From positions 1 through 7,752 of the forward strand of contig CAKTJM010000085.1 in the NCBI GenBank assembly GCA_934567745.1: 7,752 nt of DNA, read 5' to 3'. This document shows, piece after piece, positions 5,903 through 7,752 of this stretch (its first letter is position 1; each line of letters opens with the position of its first letter). The notes under the pieces are model-generated. The model was not told the origin of the DNA and searched no databases. It saw only the letters and a program-made list of their open reading frames with translations. Origin of the DNA: an uncultured Eubacteriales bacterium (GTDB lineage Bacteria; Bacillota; Clostridia; Oscillospirales; Oscillospiraceae). The translations under genes and the position numbers were made by a program.

Positions 5903-5931
5903 ATTATACCAGCACTTCTCCCCCACTTCAA
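5903..5931 (-). promoter_or_regulatory. Extended -10 sigma-A promoter of the five-gene unit
   Basis: On the minus strand, -35 TTGAAG (5926-5931), a 17-bp spacer and a perfect -10 TATAAT (5903-5908), preceded by TGG, which gives an extended -10 (TGnTATAAT). Transcription would start near 5896-5898, leaving a leader of about 40 nt before the ATG at 5856. The promoter lies between the hairpin at 5968-5994 and the first gene, the expected place for an operon promoter. Confidence 0.8.
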
Positions 5932-5967
5932 TCATCAAACAGGAGATCCGGCGCATTTTATCACGAA

Positions 5968-5994
5968 AGCCGCCCCGCGGAACACGAGGCGGCT
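5968..5994 (-). terminator. Hairpin downstream of the oxidoreductase gene, probable terminator
   Basis: Arms 5968-5977 and 5985-5994 pair over 10 bp (one G-U) with a 7-nt loop, about 38 bp after the oxidoreductase stop codon. On the minus strand the tail is only GGCTTTCGTGAT. On the plus strand the stem is followed, after 6 bases, by TTTTT. It is therefore a moderate terminator candidate that insulates the downstream promoter. Confidence 0.55.
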
Positions 5995-6032
5995 CGATCG
6001 TTTTTGCTGTGATACTGTCAGGAGCCGTCCGC

Positions 6033-7752
6033 TCACAGGCTCCGGCCGACGGTGTAGGCCGAGCCGATGGCGGTCATGACGTTGCCCACACGGCTGCCGT
6101 CGCCGACCTCGTAGACGGGGATGCCCCGCCCGATCAGCGCGCTCTTGAGCGAGGGCCGCGACCGGAAGCCGACCGCCAGGACCACATGGTCCGCTGCGAG
6201 CGTCCGCGGGCCGGACGGCCCGTCGATCTCGGCCCCCGCGTCGGTGACGGCGGTCAGGCGGCAGCCCGTCTCGATCCGCACGCCCGCCTCGGCCAGCAGG
6301 TCGCGCAGCATGGAGTCGTTCATCTCCGGCACCGGGATCCCGGCCGAGAGGATGTCGGGCAGGGCCTCGACGACGGTGACCTCCTTGCCCTCCTGCGCAT
6401 AGCCCAGGGCGGTCTCACAGCCGACCAGCCCGCCGCCCACGACGACGATCCGGCGGCCCGGCAGCGCGGCCCCTGTGAGGGCGGCCACACAGTCGATGGC
6501 GCGCTCCGCGCCGGGGACCGGCGGGACGCTCGGCGTCGCGCCGACGGCCAGGACGACCGCGTCCGGCGCCCGGTCCAGGACGTCCTGCGCGGTCAGGTCC
6601 GTGTCCAGCTCCACCCGGACCGGGAGCGCCGCGAGCTGCCGCTGGTACCAGCGGTCGAGCGCGTCGAGGTCCTCCTTGAACGTGTGCGCCCCGGCGGGCC
6701 GCAGGCTCCCGCCCAGGACGCCGCTGCGCTCACACAGGGTGACGTCGTGCCCGCGCAGGGCCGCGACACGGGCGGTCTCCATCCCGGCGACGCCGCCGCC
6801 GACCACGAGGACCTTCTTTTTCTCCAGCGCCGGGGCCAGACCGAAGCTCGCCTCCCGCGCGGCCTGGGCGTTCACCGCGCAGCCGGCGCGGCGGCCCGTC
6901 TTGAGCGCGCCGATGCACCCCTGGTTGCAGCCGATGCAGGGGCGGATCTCCTCCGGATGGCCCGCGAAGAGCTTGTTGGGGTAGTCCGGGTCGGCCAGGG
7001 ACGGACGGCCCAGGACGACGGCGTCGATCTTCCCCTCGCGCACGGCCGCCTCGGCCAGGTCAGGGTCGTTCATCCGCCCGCCGCAGAGGATGGGGATCGA
7101 GACGGCCTGCTTGGCCTGGGCGGCCAGCGCGACGATCCCGCCCTTCTCCATGTAGCAGGGCGGCGCGGCGTAATAGAAGGAATCGTACTGACCAAAGTCC
7201 ACGCTCAGGCAGTCGTAGCCGTAGGACTCCAGCGCCCTGGCCATGTCCAAGCCCTCCTCCAGGGTCCGGCCGACCTCCCCCTCCCCGCGGAGGGAGGGCT
7301 GGTTGTAGCCCTTCATGTAGGCCTTGAGCGCCAGACGCATCGAGACCACGAAATCGGAGCCGCAGGCCGCCTTGACCCCGTCCAGGATCTCGCGGGCACA
7401 GCGGAGCCGATTCTCCAGCGCCCCGCCGTACTCGTCCGTGCGGTGGTTCATGAAGCTCATGGCGAACTGGTCGAGCAGATAGCCCCAGTGCATCGCGTGG
7501 ACCTCGATGCCGGGGAAGCCGCACTGCTTCAGCAGGACCGCCGTGGCGATCATCTGGTCGATTTTCTGGTGGATCTGATCGACCGTGAGGGCCGGGGCCA
7601 GCCGGGACGGATCGTGATAGTACGGGATCTCGGACGGACAGAAGCAGCCGAGCGCGTTCCGCCCGAAGCCCATGGAGACCTGGGGCAGCATCTTCGCGCC
7701 GTAGGCGTCCAGCCGTTCGAGCAGCTCGACGGAGGAGCGCATGAAGCTCTTC
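6033..7752 (-). CDS. NADH:flavin oxidoreductase of the 2,4-dienoyl-CoA / enoate reductase family (5' end missing)
   Basis: The frame stays open to the window edge, giving 572 residues plus a stop. Family members such as FadH have about 670, so roughly 80-100 N-terminal residues are missing. Numbered from the Met at 7742, there is an FMN-binding TIM barrel of the Old Yellow Enzyme type (to about 265) with HWGYLLDQF (85-93) and NHRTDEYGG (99-107). Next is a 4Fe-4S site C269-x2-C272-x3-C276-x11-C288, the same spacing as in E. coli FadH. Then come two dinucleotide folds: VVGGGVAGMETA (313-324) and VVVGGGLVGCETA (433-445). The C-terminal VGDGSRVGN (546-554) helps bind FAD. Electrons would pass NAD(P)H to FAD to Fe-S to FMN, reducing an activated C=C bond in the cytoplasm. 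The GYLLDQF region resembles gut enoate and bile-acid (BaiCD/BaiH) reductases; the substrate is not determinable. The hairpin and promoter downstream suggest it belongs to a separate upstream unit. Confidence 0.93.
   Translation of the reverse strand, partial: KSFMRSSVELLERLDAYGAKMLPQVSMGFGRNALGCFCPSEIPYYHDPSRLAPALTVDQIHQKIDQMIATAVLLKQCGFPGIEVHAMHWGYLLDQFAMSFMNHRTDEYGGALENRLRCAREILDGVKAACGSDFVVSMRLALKAYMKGYNQPSLRGEGEVGRTLEEGLDMARALESYGYDCLSVDFGQYDSFYYAAPPCYMEKGGIVALAAQAKQAVSIPILCGGRMNDPDLAEAAVREGKIDAVVLGRPSLADPDYPNKLFAGHPEEIRPCIGCNQGCIGALKTGRRAGCAVNAQAAREASFGLAPALEKKKVLVVGGGVAGMETARVAALRGHDVTLCERSGVLGGSLRPAGAHTFKEDLDALDRWYQRQLAALPVRVELDTDLTAQDVLDRAPDAVVLAVGATPSVPPVPGAERAIDCVAALTGAALPGRRIVVVGGGLVGCETALGYAQEGKEVTVVEALPDILSAGIPVPEMNDSMLRDLLAEAGVRIETGCRLTAVTDAGAEIDGPSGPRTLAADHVVLAVGFRSRPSLKSALIGRGIPVYEVGDGSRVGNVMTAIGSAYTVGRSL

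Noticed and set aside
5873..5956. 27-residue minus-strand ORF (starts MRRISCLM) between the oxidoreductase and the orphan gene
   Set aside because: It has no ribosome site and spans the promoter at 5903-5931, so a transcript from that promoter would not contain its start.

Overview
The window looks like chromosomal DNA from a high-GC member of the Firmicutes, most likely a gut-type clostridium. This rests on strong AGGAG-type Shine-Dalgarno sites, textbook sigma-A promoters with 17-bp spacers, GC-rich codons, and a clostridial-type crotonase and enoate-reductase-like flavoenzyme. The genus cannot be fixed from sequence alone. Every supported gene is on the minus strand, so the window reads from right to left.

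From 7752 to 6033 lies the 3' part of a large flavin/iron-sulfur oxidoreductase of the 2,4-dienoyl-CoA reductase / enoate reductase / BaiCD-BaiH family. Its N-terminus is outside the window. A hairpin at 5968-5994 separates it from the next unit.

From about 5931 to 506 lies what appears to be one complete transcription unit. It has an extended -10 sigma-A promoter (5903-5931) and five co-directional genes. In order these are a 415-residue protein of no recognised family, an ATP-grasp ligase, a PHP-family metallophosphoesterase, a polysaccharide-deacetylase-like protein with degenerate SLH-like C-terminal repeats, and a crotonase-type enoyl-CoA hydratase. Three hairpins in a row (506-623) follow the last gene. 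The ATP-grasp stop codon directly abuts the PHP start codon, and the other gaps are 10 to 45 bases, so co-expression is very likely. The ATP-grasp / PHP / deacetylase trio next to an unknown protein is the most interesting part of the window. It suggests a small pathway that builds or modifies a peptide-, amine- or glycan-like molecule, but the substrate cannot be read from the sequence.

From 505 to 117 there is an AT-rich non-coding stretch. It carries a near-consensus promoter (259-287) and a leader of about 135 nt, which drive a secreted-protein gene whose first 38 codons lie at 116-1. No tRNA, rRNA, CRISPR array or insertion sequence was seen.
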